The notes beneath the pieces are model-generated. The model did not search any database and had not been told where the DNA came from. It saw nothing but the letters and a program-made list of their open reading frames with translations. Positions 33,694 through 41,395 of a stretch of 64,000 nucleotides of DNA are shown in pieces. Every line of letters begins with the position of its first letter. Positions within the stretch are counted from its first letter, which is position 1. A program made the translations under genes and the position numbers. The DNA is from Anabaena cylindrica PCC 7122. Lineage in GTDB: Bacteria > Cyanobacteriota > Cyanobacteriia > Cyanobacteriales > Nostocaceae. The stretch covers positions 3,352,001 through 3,416,000 of the forward strand of contig NC_019771.1 of NCBI RefSeq assembly GCF_000317695.1, written 5' to 3'.

Positions 33694-34179
33694 ATGAGAG
33701 ATGCATTGGGAGCGAGAGGAGAATCGCTATTTCACCTTTTAATGACACCGTTTCCCTTGGGTGGTAGTCCCATTTTTAAGCCGCAGTTTTTAGGAGATAA
33801 ATGGCAGTATCTTGATTTTATTGTTGAATTAGTAGGTGCTGATTCTTATATTCCCTATTTCTTTGTTCAAGTCAAAACTACGAGGCAAGGTTATACTAAA
33901 AAAGAGAATCGCCTCAAGGTGAAAGTAGAAGAAGAATCTGTAATTGGTATAGCATCCTATCCAGCACCAACTTATATAGTTGGAATTGATGAAATTCAAG
34001 AAGTTGGTTATTTAGTTTCTGCTAATGGAGAAAATTTAAAATCTCTCTCAAGTCTATCTACTAAATTTCCTATTAATAAAGAAAATAGACAAATCCTTTG
34101 GGATGAAGTCAATAATTTTTGGAGTCAATATAAGAATAAGAATTTAGCTTCACAATTTTCTGATCAACAATGGAGATAA
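33694..34179 (+). CDS. DUF4365-like PD-(D/E)XK protein
   Basis: 161 residues from ATG 33694 (MRDALGARGESLFHLL...); AGGAG lies 17 bases upstream, and a GTG at 33619 would overlap the acs terminator. The order 'YLDFIVEL' (Asp) and 'YFFVQVKTT' (Q-x-K) is a PD-(D/E)XK core, and the whole resembles DUF4365 proteins. These appear in accessory and defence-like contexts, with no proven substrate. The next gene starts 4 bases after the stop, so they are co-transcribed. Confidence 0.7.
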   Translation: MRDALGARGESLFHLLMTPFPLGGSPIFKPQFLGDKWQYLDFIVELVGADSYIPYFFVQVKTTRQGYTKKENRLKVKVEEESVIGIASYPAPTYIVGIDEIQEVGYLVSANGENLKSLSSLSTKFPINKENRQILWDEVNNFWSQYKNKNLASQFSDQQWR

Positions 34180-34183
34180 AACT

Positions 34184-34774
34184 ATGCAAACAGAGCAAGC
34201 TTGGTATATTGGTTTACGTTCAAAAGCTTTGACAGTTGTGTACTTAACTCGTCGTGATGACTTGATTGTTGATACCGAAAAAAAAGAGCATGATTTAGAT
34301 ATTTTAGTTTCAATTAGGCAAAATGGTAAAAATATTAATAGGATTTTTGGCGTTGAGGTAAAAGCAATAAAATCTAGCCCTAAGATCATTCAGAATAATC
34401 ATATTTTCAATATAGAAGGAGCAGATATAAATGTTCTGCAATCACGATTCATAAAGTGTAATTTCCCAATATGTCTATTTTTCTTTACCCTCGATAATGA
34501 TAATGGCTACTATAAATGGATTAACGAACCAATTCTTGATAACGAAAATAGTAACAAATTAAAATCTAATGGAAGTCCAGAATTTAGAAAATTAACAAAC
34601 GAAGCAATAAATGATATTGTTTCTTTAGTGAATCAATGGTACGAGAATCAAACAACTAATTATGTAATATCACGACGTGAACGTTATCATGTACGTGATG
34701 CTCTAAAACAAATTACACAAAAGCGTGCAGCTAAAGATGATATAAATCAAGAAGTAAATGATGTGAAATCATGA
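34184..34774 (+). CDS. Hypothetical protein with PD-(D/E)XK-like core (196 aa)
   Basis: 'HDLDILVSI' (Asp) followed by 'IFGVEVKAIKS' (E-V-K) fits a PD-(D/E)XK nuclease fold. The C-terminal third is helical and charged ('RRERYHVRDALKQI'). The stop TGA overlaps the next ATG (ATGA). AT content is higher than in the neighbouring acs, suggesting acquired DNA. I do not recognise a named family; it could be a partner or paralogue of the upstream DUF4365 protein. Confidence 0.65.
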   Translation: MQTEQAWYIGLRSKALTVVYLTRRDDLIVDTEKKEHDLDILVSIRQNGKNINRIFGVEVKAIKSSPKIIQNNHIFNIEGADINVLQSRFIKCNFPICLFFFTLDNDNGYYKWINEPILDNENSNKLKSNGSPEFRKLTNEAINDIVSLVNQWYENQTTNYVISRRERYHVRDALKQITQKRAAKDDINQEVNDVKS

Positions 34775-34968
34775 CAACAAAAGAAGAACTCATTAAAGAA
34801 ATTGCTCAAGCACCGGACTTTTTAATCGCAGAAGTATTAAATTTACTACTCTTCATCAAAAACAGGTTTAAGCAAAAAAATTCCGAAAATCCAACGGAGA
34901 TGTTACCAATAATTTATCATGACCAAACCTGTAGGGGCGGGGTTTCCCCACCCTCTATATCCTACTAG
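34771..34968 (+). CDS. DUF2281/VapB-like antitoxin fragment with repeat-derived C-terminus
   Basis: Residues 1-35 ('MTTKEELIKEIAQAPDFLIAEVLNLLLFIK', cited by 'LIKEIAQAPDFLIAEV') match the N-terminus of small DUF2281-type antitoxins. From about residue 52 the frame runs into the repeat CTGTAGGGGCGGGGTTTCCC and codes 'CRGGVSPPSISY', so the natural C-terminus is replaced. It is coupled by ATGA to the nuclease-like gene. No toxin follows. May be non-functional. Confidence 0.55.
   Translation: MTTKEELIKEIAQAPDFLIAEVLNLLLFIKNRFKQKNSENPTEMLPIIYHDQTCRGGVSPPSISY
34926..34966. repeat. Short repeat (CCTGTAGGGGCGGGGTTTCCCC)
   Basis: A hairpin repeat that recurs as CCTGTAGGGGCTGGGTTTCCC inside the TATAGC repeat at 61344-61449. 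Confidence 0.6.
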
Positions 34969-34996
34969 TCCATGTGATAATTTTGCGTCCCAATTA

Positions 34997-35290
34997 CTAA
35001 TTACCAGCCTCAACAACTTGCTTAATCAAACTAACTTTTTTAGCAATACCATCCCAAACAATCCAATTAAATTTATTATCTAAATCATCAGCAGTATTTG
35101 AAACCTTAAAATAAAACTTTTCTCCGCTTTTAAATTCCACCGCAAAATCAGCTTTTTGGGCGTAAACTACAATAAAACCTCTATCACGTAAGCAATACAT
35201 AGCCCAATTTTTCAATGATTGCTTATAGGGTTCGTGGGGAATTGGTGGGTTAGTAATTACGTCTTCAATGACTTTTAATATTTTTTCCAT
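34997..35290 (-). CDS. Hypothetical protein (97 aa)
   Basis: A small alpha/beta protein: N-terminal helix, 'CLRDRGFIVVYAQKADFAVEF', 'KSGEKFYFKVSN'. The Asp-strand-strand order resembles the core of restriction-endonuclease-like folds without the full catalytic set, so it may be an inactive relative. Lies 8 bases downstream of the VOC gene on the same strand, probably co-transcribed. Not recognised. Confidence 0.55.
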   Translation of the reverse strand: MEKILKVIEDVITNPPIPHEPYKQSLKNWAMYCLRDRGFIVVYAQKADFAVEFKSGEKFYFKVSNTADDLDNKFNWIVWDGIAKKVSLIKQVVEAGN

Positions 35291-35298
35291 TTTTGCAT

Positions 35299-35745
35299 TT
35301 AAAGAGGATCACAACGAATTTCAATCATAAACCCATCAGGGTCATAAAAGTACACACCTCTACCGGTAGGACGAATAACTGGGCCATGTGCAATAACTAA
35401 ATTATTTTCCCTGATAACGGCCACAGCTTGATCAAATAATTCTGGATTTATATCAAACGCCAAATGATATGCTCTAGTAAAAGCCTTTTCTGGGTCAGAA
35501 TCTGGTGGTGATAATTCTGGTTCTCCAAATAAATCAATAATCGTCCCGTCAGGAGTGATAAAATTAGCCACTTTTCCAGATGCGACAAGTTCTATTAAAG
35601 TTGCGGGTACTTCTTCTCCTGTGAGTTCGTGTAAACCCAAAATATGACCATAAAAATGGCGGGAAGCTTGCATATCACGGACATTTAAAGCGATATGATG
35701 AACTTTGCGTAAATATCCTGTGGGAATAGTATTGTTAGCAATCAT
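35299..35745 (-). CDS. VOC-superfamily (glyoxalase/dioxygenase-like) protein
   Basis: 148 residues with the paired beta-alpha-beta-beta-beta modules of the vicinal oxygen chelate fold: 'VHHIALNVRDMQASRHFYGHILGL' (cited by 'HHIALNVRDM') with the first metal His, 'YHLAFDI' with another, and 'GRGVYFYDPDGFMIEI' with the Glu ligand. Members isomerise, oxygenate or bind antibiotics; the substrate is not evident. Divergent from the 153-aa/Z1 operon. Confidence 0.85.
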   Translation of the reverse strand: MIANNTIPTGYLRKVHHIALNVRDMQASRHFYGHILGLHELTGEEVPATLIELVASGKVANFITPDGTIIDLFGEPELSPPDSDPEKAFTRAYHLAFDINPELFDQAVAVIRENNLVIAHGPVIRPTGRGVYFYDPDGFMIEIRCDPL

Positions 35746-35862
35746 TTTTGATTATTGAGTATTTTTTAATATACTGTAACGCCAGCAAATGTCTAAATCT
35801 CAGTATTTTTGCGTTAATATGACACTAGAGGGGGAAATTTTTTACTATGACTAGATTTGATA

Positions 35863-36324
35863 ATGATCAATGATCAGGAATTCCTTCATGGTGCTGCATT
35901 TTTACGGCTTATTGATCATGGAGAAAAGATAACAATCACTCACGCATCCTGGATACATCCATCAATTTATTTGGTTGATACTGAAAGCAGTAAGTCAGCA
36001 ATTCTTTTTAAAGTTTCTAAGAAACCGAAATCTGCATGGTCTTTCACCCTAAGCAGCCAAGAAGAATCAGCATTAAATATTCTACCTAATAAATATGATG
36101 AGATTTCACTTTTTTTCGCCCTCATCTGTCATAAAGATGGTATCTGCTGCATACCCCAAATACGTCTTTGGAGTGTATTAGACACAGATATGGGTCTTGC
36201 TGGTCAGCATATATCTGTGTCTCGCAAGCCACATGGTAGTTATCATGTCAGTGGACCCGGTAGACAGAAGATGGATCAAACAGTACCTCAAAATGACTGG
36301 CCTCGTGTACTTTTTTCCAAATAG
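35863..36324 (+). CDS. Unknown protein (153 aa) paired with the Z1-domain gene
   Basis: ATG 35863 is used; a TTG lies 6 bases upstream. Not a family I recognise. Predicted mixed beta/alpha; contains two vicinal Cys ('DGICCIPQIRLW') and a basic, Gly-rich segment 'ISVSRKPHGSYHVSGPGRQK' that could contact nucleic acid. It ends 10 bases before the Z1 gene start, so the two form one operon. In similar loci small partners supply nuclease or sensor functions; no such assignment can be made here. Confidence 0.6.
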   Translation: MINDQEFLHGAAFLRLIDHGEKITITHASWIHPSIYLVDTESSKSAILFKVSKKPKSAWSFTLSSQEESALNILPNKYDEISLFFALICHKDGICCIPQIRLWSVLDTDMGLAGQHISVSRKPHGSYHVSGPGRQKMDQTVPQNDWPRVLFSK

Positions 36325-36334
36325 GATAACAGCA

Positions 36335-38548
36335 ATGAGTAAGACAGATATTACAACCGATGGATATTGTATAGATAAGTTTATTGAGAGAGTTAAAAAT
36401 AAAATTGGCGATATAGCAGGAGAACAATTAAAACAAACTGCTGTTGAAGTAGTCCAGAATTGTGTTGATGTCTACTCCAACACTTTCGGTTTTGGTGATG
36501 TTGGTGCTACAGGTATAAATATTGTTACCAAGTCTCATAGAGGACAAATAGCTGATGGTACTACTGGACTAATCTACGGCAAAGTTCAAAGCGGTAAAAC
36601 TAATACTACCATTGCTACATTAGCACTTGCTCATGCTAATCATTTCCGTTGTTTTATTGTGTTGACTTCAGATAATACTTGGCTTGGCAAACAAACTGCT
36701 GATCGTTTTGTCAATCAACTTAAAGGTGGACCTGTTGTTTTTAATTGGGAAGAATGGAGAAATGACAGACCAAAAGACTTTGCTGAAAGTAAATTGCTTC
36801 CCTATATCAAAACAAGAGGGGTTGTCCTAGTATCTACAAAGAATGTGCGTCACTTAGATAACCTTCTTCAGGTTCTCAAGTTTGCTAAAGCCAGTAGTGT
36901 ACCCACTCTCATATTTGATGATGAAGCTGACAATGCTAGTTTGAATACAAACGAAGTAAAACAGAGTAAGAAAGGTAAAGCTACAGTTCCAGATAGCTCA
37001 ATTTTTGTCAAAATTGGTGACATTCGGAGAGAGGTAGCTAATCATATATATATACAAATTACTGCAACTCCTCAAAGCCTTCTGCTGCAAAATCTTGATC
37101 ATCCCTGCAAACCAGTTTTCTGTGCTGCTCTCCCTCAACCAGGTAATAGCTATATAGGAGGGGACTTATTCTTTGAAGAAAATAGCCAATATTCCTGCAC
37201 GGTTCAAGCTGAAGAATTAGATCGCTTAAAAAAACAAGAAGGAGAGAATCCTAGTAATAACTGGGATATTCCTAGTGGACTTAAGTTAGCTTTGTGCTGC
37301 TTCTTTTTAGGATCAATTTACAAGATGCAATCAGGAAGTGAAAATGATAAATATTCTTTTCTAGCTCATATATGTTACAAGAAAGACAATCACAAAAATT
37401 TAGAAGAGATTATTAGTAGTTTTATTTTAGATGTTGATCAAGCTATTTGCGGAGAATCTTCTATCACGAAACAGAAAGAGGCATTCAAATATCTTGAGCA
37501 AGCCTATAAAGAATTAAGTAAAACAGCACTCAATCTACCATCTCTCAATCAACTTATTGAAGATTTAAAACCTGAATTACAAAGTGTAAGACCAAAAATT
37601 ATTAATGCTAATAACCCAGACAAAGAACTAAAGTATAGCCCAGGAATGAACATTCTTGTAGGGGGTAATAGGCTTGGACGTGGTGTAACTATTGAGGGAT
37701 TGATGGTGACTTACTATCTTCGTGATGCGAAGCAAAAAACGATGGATACAGTACATCAGCACGCACGAATGTTTGGTTATCGCCAAGAATTATTAGATGT
37801 TACCCGTCTTTTCATTCCTCAACATATTTTAGAAGATTTTCGAGCAATTCATGAAGCCGATGAGGGTATGCGTCAAGCCATAGGTGACGACCCTAACAAT
37901 ATTAACATTCAACCTGTTTGGGTAGGATCTAAACTAGAAGCAACTCGTTCTAATGTTCTGAATCCAGCAGCAATTAACGCTTTTACTCCTGGGAAAGCTA
38001 TTTTTCCCCCTGACCCACTCTGGAAAGCTTCGGAAATTAAGGAGCATACAGAAGTTTTAAACAAGTTTTTAGAGCCTTATACTGATGATGATACGCTGCA
38101 TGAAGTAGATATTGACCTTCTAATACAAATCCTTTCACATATGCCCAGTCGTCCTGCTGGTAATTATCCCTGGGAAGATAAACGAGTTCAAGAAGTACTT
38201 AAAGCAATGAAGAATATGGCAGGTATTCAGCGGGGACGGTTAAATGTTCGTCGAGGAAAAGAAACAAAAGGCAAGGGACTTAGATTAGTTAATAGACCAG
38301 CAAAAGATGGGTTAGGTACATGGCGAGGAACTTCTGGTTTTACTAGTCCTGATTGGGTAAATAAGGCAAAAAAAGACTATCCAGATGTTCCAACACTTAT
38401 TGTCATTTTGGAAGAAGGTAGAAAGGAAGATTATTGGGAAGGTCTACCGTTCTACCTGCCAACATTAATTTTGCCTAAAAGCAAGTTTGTCTTTATGTTC
38501 AATTACTCTGACAAATCTGAAAAAATAGACGATACCCAATTAGAGTAA
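36335..38548 (+). CDS. Z1-domain SF2 helicase-like ATPase (putative defence protein)
   Basis: 737 residues from ATG 36335, which has AGGA 8 bases upstream; the frame is open to 36197 but that start lies inside the previous gene. SF2 motifs: I 'GKVQSGKT' (82-89), II 'FDDEAD' (194-199), III 'TATPQS' (243-248), V 'GGNRLGRGVTIEGL' (443-456), VI 'QHARMFGYR' (475-483). This is the Z1 domain described with MutL-like ATPase, AIPR and PD-(D/E)XK proteins in restriction-like systems. Here those partners are missing and a 153-aa unknown is in their place. Probably a phage- or plasmid-defence component, by inference. Confidence 0.85.
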   Translation: MSKTDITTDGYCIDKFIERVKNKIGDIAGEQLKQTAVEVVQNCVDVYSNTFGFGDVGATGINIVTKSHRGQIADGTTGLIYGKVQSGKTNTTIATLALAHANHFRCFIVLTSDNTWLGKQTADRFVNQLKGGPVVFNWEEWRNDRPKDFAESKLLPYIKTRGVVLVSTKNVRHLDNLLQVLKFAKASSVPTLIFDDEADNASLNTNEVKQSKKGKATVPDSSIFVKIGDIRREVANHIYIQITATPQSLLLQNLDHPCKPVFCAALPQPGNSYIGGDLFFEENSQYSCTVQAEELDRLKKQEGENPSNNWDIPSGLKLALCCFFLGSIYKMQSGSENDKYSFLAHICYKKDNHKNLEEIISSFILDVDQAICGESSITKQKEAFKYLEQAYKELSKTALNLPSLNQLIEDLKPELQSVRPKIINANNPDKELKYSPGMNILVGGNRLGRGVTIEGLMVTYYLRDAKQKTMDTVHQHARMFGYRQELLDVTRLFIPQHILEDFRAIHEADEGMRQAIGDDPNNINIQPVWVGSKLEATRSNVLNPAAINAFTPGKAIFPPDPLWKASEIKEHTEVLNKFLEPYTDDDTLHEVDIDLLIQILSHMPSRPAGNYPWEDKRVQEVLKAMKNMAGIQRGRLNVRRGKETKGKGLRLVNRPAKDGLGTWRGTSGFTSPDWVNKAKKDYPDVPTLIVILEEGRKEDYWEGLPFYLPTLILPKSKFVFMFNYSDKSEKIDDTQLE

Positions 38549-38595
38549 TATTGAGCAAGTAATTGAAAAGCTAAAAACAGCAATTGGTCAGAATG

Positions 38596-38632
38596 GTGGG
38601 TTACACTGTCGCTAACCCACCCTACATTTAAC
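38596..38632. repeat. Small REP-like hairpin (GTGGGTTACACTGTCGCTAACCCACC)
   Basis: GTGGGTTA...TAACCCAC hairpin related to the GTAGGTTGGGTT family, lying between the Z1 gene and the convergent aldo/keto reductase gene. It may serve as a terminator for both. Confidence 0.55.
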
Positions 38633-39647
38633 GCCGATACTCATCCCCACAATCACCAATTAATTTATATAAATCTTTTGATTGTTGAGAAACTGCATCT
38701 ATTTTCCCTATATCCTCAGCATCTAAACTAAAACCAAACACCTTAGCATTATCTTCTAAATGTTCCGCAATACCAAGCCTAGCACCGACAATTACACCCC
38801 CCACTGCTGGCTGATTTAAAATGTAATTCACAGCCACATTAGCAATACTCACCTGATGCTTGTCAGCTATTTGTTTCATGGTAGAAAGTAATTCTTGAAA
38901 TAATACCCAACCACCCCAGTTATCAATCATGGTTTTGTATTTTTTCAAGCTAGTGGTGTTGAGATCAAACCCTTTTGGTTCTGGTTTACCCAAGTATTTT
39001 TCTGATAACAAACCACCGCAAACACTACCATAAGTAAATATTTTAATGTCATTCTCTTGGCAGAATTTAACCATATTTACCTGTGGTCTTCTGTCAACTA
39101 ATGAAAATTGCACTTGATTAGAAACAATTTTGATTCCGACTTCGGTAATAATTTGCAAATGTTCCGTATCAAAATTAGTTAAAGCTAAATTCTTAATTTT
39201 GCCCTCAGTTTGCAATTCTGCCATATATTTGAGAGCATCTAAATAGCCAGAATCTCGATATTCCCACCAATGGAACTGCATTAAATCTAAGGATTCCACA
39301 TCCATTCGACCCAGAGATATATCAATATTTTTCTCGACAATCTCTTTCGTCATTTTTCCAGGACGAGGAACCCATTTTGTGAAAGCTTGAATATTATTTA
39401 CAGCTTCTTCACCACGAGTCGCAATTAATTGACGACAAAATTCACCAATTAAATCTTCTGCTGGGCCATAGTGGTCTGCTAAGTCCCAAGTTGTAAAACC
39501 AGCATCGACATATTGGAACATCGACTCAACAGCAGTTTTATGGTTAATGCGTCCATGTCCACCAGAAACTTGCCACATTCCATTTAAAATCCGGCAAATC
39601 TTTAAGTCAGGGGTAAATTGAAGATAGCTTTCTTGCGGTAAAGCCAT
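38628..39647 (-). CDS. Aldo/keto reductase
   Basis: 339 residues from ATG 39647 (MALPQES...). (beta/alpha)8 AKR motifs: 'GFTTWDLADHYGPAEDLIG' with the catalytic Asp/Tyr, 'VDSLDLMQFHWWEY'-like 'VESLDLMQFHWW', and 'GGVIVGARLGIAEHLEDN' for NADPH binding. Oxidoreductase for small carbonyls; substrate unknown. It follows the cytochrome c6 gene by 10 bases in a three-gene operon, an uncommon neighbour for an AKR. An in-frame ATG at 39701 lies inside the cytochrome gene and is unlikely. Confidence 0.88.
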   Translation of the reverse strand: MALPQESYLQFTPDLKICRILNGMWQVSGGHGRINHKTAVESMFQYVDAGFTTWDLADHYGPAEDLIGEFCRQLIATRGEEAVNNIQAFTKWVPRPGKMTKEIVEKNIDISLGRMDVESLDLMQFHWWEYRDSGYLDALKYMAELQTEGKIKNLALTNFDTEHLQIITEVGIKIVSNQVQFSLVDRRPQVNMVKFCQENDIKIFTYGSVCGGLLSEKYLGKPEPKGFDLNTTSLKKYKTMIDNWGGWVLFQELLSTMKQIADKHQVSIANVAVNYILNQPAVGGVIVGARLGIAEHLEDNAKVFGFSLDAEDIGKIDAVSQQSKDLYKLIGDCGDEYRR

Positions 39648-39657
39648 ATTTTTTGTA

Positions 39658-40053
39658 TTATTTCCAATCTTTTTCTGCTTGTTCCAAAACATAAGCTGCA
39701 ACGGTTTGAATTTCTTCGGTTGTCAAACGGTCTTGATAAGCTGACATATTATTTTTCCCATTAGTGACGATGTTTGTAATCGCCTCTAGGGAATCCATAC
39801 CATATTTCTTAAGTGCATTCTTTTTGAGGTTTTTTCCCCTTCTAATAATGTTACCACCATTAATATGACAACCTGCACAATGCACGCTAAATATTCCCGT
39901 GCCATTTGTGGTATCTACTGCACTAGCAGGTAAAATTAAAATACTTGTCCACAATGACATAGTAACTAATATTAATGTTAGTAGTCTTATCACCCCACCT
40001 CTCCTAATTTTGTTCTGAATTTTGACAGCAATAAGTAGCGAAAAAAAATTCAC
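39658..40053 (-). CDS. petJ: Cytochrome c6 (PetJ-like)
   Basis: 131 residues as drawn; signal peptide ending 'LPASA'-VDTTNG, giving a mature protein of ~85 residues. Haem motif 'CAGCH', axial Met in 'NNMSAYQD', and 'LEQAEKDW' at the C-terminus are class I c6 hallmarks. It carries electrons in the thylakoid lumen from cytochrome b6f to photosystem I or oxidase. The mature part is unusually basic in the middle ('IIRRGKNLKKNALKKYG'), so it may be a c6 paralogue rather than the main PetJ. The start overlaps the upstream small gene by 4 bases (ATGA). Confidence 0.88.
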   Translation of the reverse strand: MNFFSLLIAVKIQNKIRRGGVIRLLTLILVTMSLWTSILILPASAVDTTNGTGIFSVHCAGCHINGGNIIRRGKNLKKNALKKYGMDSLEAITNIVTNGKNNMSAYQDRLTTEEIQTVAAYVLEQAEKDWK

Positions 40054-40274
40054 AGAGATTCAAAATCAGATGTAAATCCTGCAAATTTTGCACATTCCTC
40101 TTGAAAAGCTTCAGCTTCGCTGACATCCTCGATTTTATAACCCATGATACGTATACCATTTGGCATTTTTTTAGAACCAATCAAGTCGCCATTATATTTA
40201 CCTGCTAGTGCTTTAAACTCAACGCCATAAAGCTTCCAAGCTTCTTCATCACAGGTGATATTTACTTTCCACAT
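40050..40274 (-). CDS. Small hypothetical protein (74 aa) upstream of cytochrome c6
   Basis: Short alpha/beta protein ('MWKVNITCDEEAWKLYGVEFKAL', cited by 'CDEEAWKLYGVEFKAL'; 'IRIMGYKIEDVSEAEAFQEECAKFAG'). Two Cys, no signal peptide, no membrane helix. First gene of a translationally coupled run with cytochrome c6 and the aldo/keto reductase. Function unknown; the coupling suggests a role linked to electron transfer or its regulation. Confidence 0.65.
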   Translation of the reverse strand: MWKVNITCDEEAWKLYGVEFKALAGKYNGDLIGSKKMPNGIRIMGYKIEDVSEAEAFQEECAKFAGFTSDFESL

Positions 40275-40462
40275 AATTAATTTGCGGTTATTACCAGTAC
40301 CTATTAATCATCTCACAAAGAGGTAACGCAGTAAAAATCATCTATTTGATTCTGTGTTTTTCTATCTAAAGGAGGTGTATGGATAAAAAATACCACACCA
40401 TAATGGAGATGTAGCATCATGTCCGATTGCTATGCAAATTAGCTAAATTTCCAAGGGTAAAC

Positions 40463-41257
40463 ATGACTAACAACATCAAAGAAAAAATCCAAGCAGATTT
40501 ACAGGAAGCTAAAGCTACTGGACAGTTAAGAACAGAAAACATTCGAGAAATTGTCAAATCCGCAGTTTCTCAGGTAGCTGCTGAATTGAAAGAAGGTTCT
40601 AGCGAGTTACGCACTTTAGTTAAAGATGCGGTTTCAGCAGTAATTGAAAATTTACAAGATAAAGGTAGTGAAATCAAGGAAGAGGTGACAGCTTCTATTG
40701 AAGGTGCATTAGAAGGTGTGAATAGCAAAAGACATGAAGCGATCGCACAAACCCAAACTGAACTGAAGACGCTACAGGCTAGATTAGATAATGAAGAAGA
40801 ACAACTCCAGCATGAAGTGGATGGAATGTTAGCAGAGATAGTAGAAACTGGTCAAGAAACATCTGCTAATACTAAAAGTGCGATCGCATCAGCTATTCAT
40901 GCTATCCAAGATAGTGAAGAAGTCGGACTGTTAAAGAAACGTTACGCACAACTCCAAGCACAATTAGCAATTATTCGCGCCAATTTAGCAGCACGTTATG
41001 GCGGACGTTCTGGGGAAGTCAAAGACTATTTAGACGAAGCAAAAACCTGGTATGATCAAGCACGTCCCCAAGCTGAGTCTGTGATTACACAGGTAGGAGA
41101 AAAGCATTCTCAGTTAGATAATAAGTTGGGTGAAGCAGGTGCATCAATAGCAAAAAAAGAACGTCAATTAAAGCAAACTTTAAGAGATTTGCTATTAACA
41201 ACTGCTGACTTATTTAAAGACAAAGAAGCCAGTAAAGAAGAGACTAATGTTAAGTAA
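40463..41257 (+). CDS. Helical LEA/apolipoprotein-like hypothetical protein (264 aa)
   Basis: From ATG 40463, with AAGGG 8 bases upstream. Almost the whole protein is charged amphipathic helix ('ELRTLVKDAVSAVIENLQDKGSEIKEEV', cited by 'VKDAVSAVIENLQDKG'), with 11-residue periodicity reminiscent of late-embryogenesis-abundant and apolipoprotein-like proteins. No membrane segment. It may protect membranes or proteins under stress or form a cytoskeletal coiled coil; no evidence selects one. A 14-bp hairpin terminator follows. Confidence 0.7.
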   Translation: MTNNIKEKIQADLQEAKATGQLRTENIREIVKSAVSQVAAELKEGSSELRTLVKDAVSAVIENLQDKGSEIKEEVTASIEGALEGVNSKRHEAIAQTQTELKTLQARLDNEEEQLQHEVDGMLAEIVETGQETSANTKSAIASAIHAIQDSEEVGLLKKRYAQLQAQLAIIRANLAARYGGRSGEVKDYLDEAKTWYDQARPQAESVITQVGEKHSQLDNKLGEAGASIAKKERQLKQTLRDLLLTTADLFKDKEASKEETNVK

Positions 41258-41275
41258 ATTTTGCATTTTTCTAGT

Positions 41276-41322
41276 TAGTTTGTAGTTCTTTTTTATTATC
41301 ACCAGCTTAGAACTACAAACTA
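41276..41322. terminator. Bidirectional hairpin terminator
   Basis: A perfect 14-bp inverted repeat, (T)AGTTTGTAGTTCT...AGAACTACAAACT(A), between convergent genes, with T-rich loop and flank. Confidence 0.7.
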
Positions 41323-41364
41323 CTTCTTTCTAAGCACAAAATTATCTAATTCCTATTTTTTCCT

Positions 41365-41393
41365 GTCTCTGTGTTCTCTGTGCCTCTGCGGTT
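41365..41393. repeat. CTCTG-type repeat (GTCTCTGTGTTCTCTGTGCCTCTGCGG)
   Basis: Tandem CTCTGTG/CTCTGCG units; its reverse complement lies at 63868-63894. A very common cyanobacterial intergenic repeat. Confidence 0.7.
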
Positions 41394-41395
41394 GC

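Noticed and set aside
36197..36334. N-terminal extension of the Z1 gene
   Set aside because: It would start inside the upstream coding frame with no SD; ATG 36335 has AGGA and a normal start.
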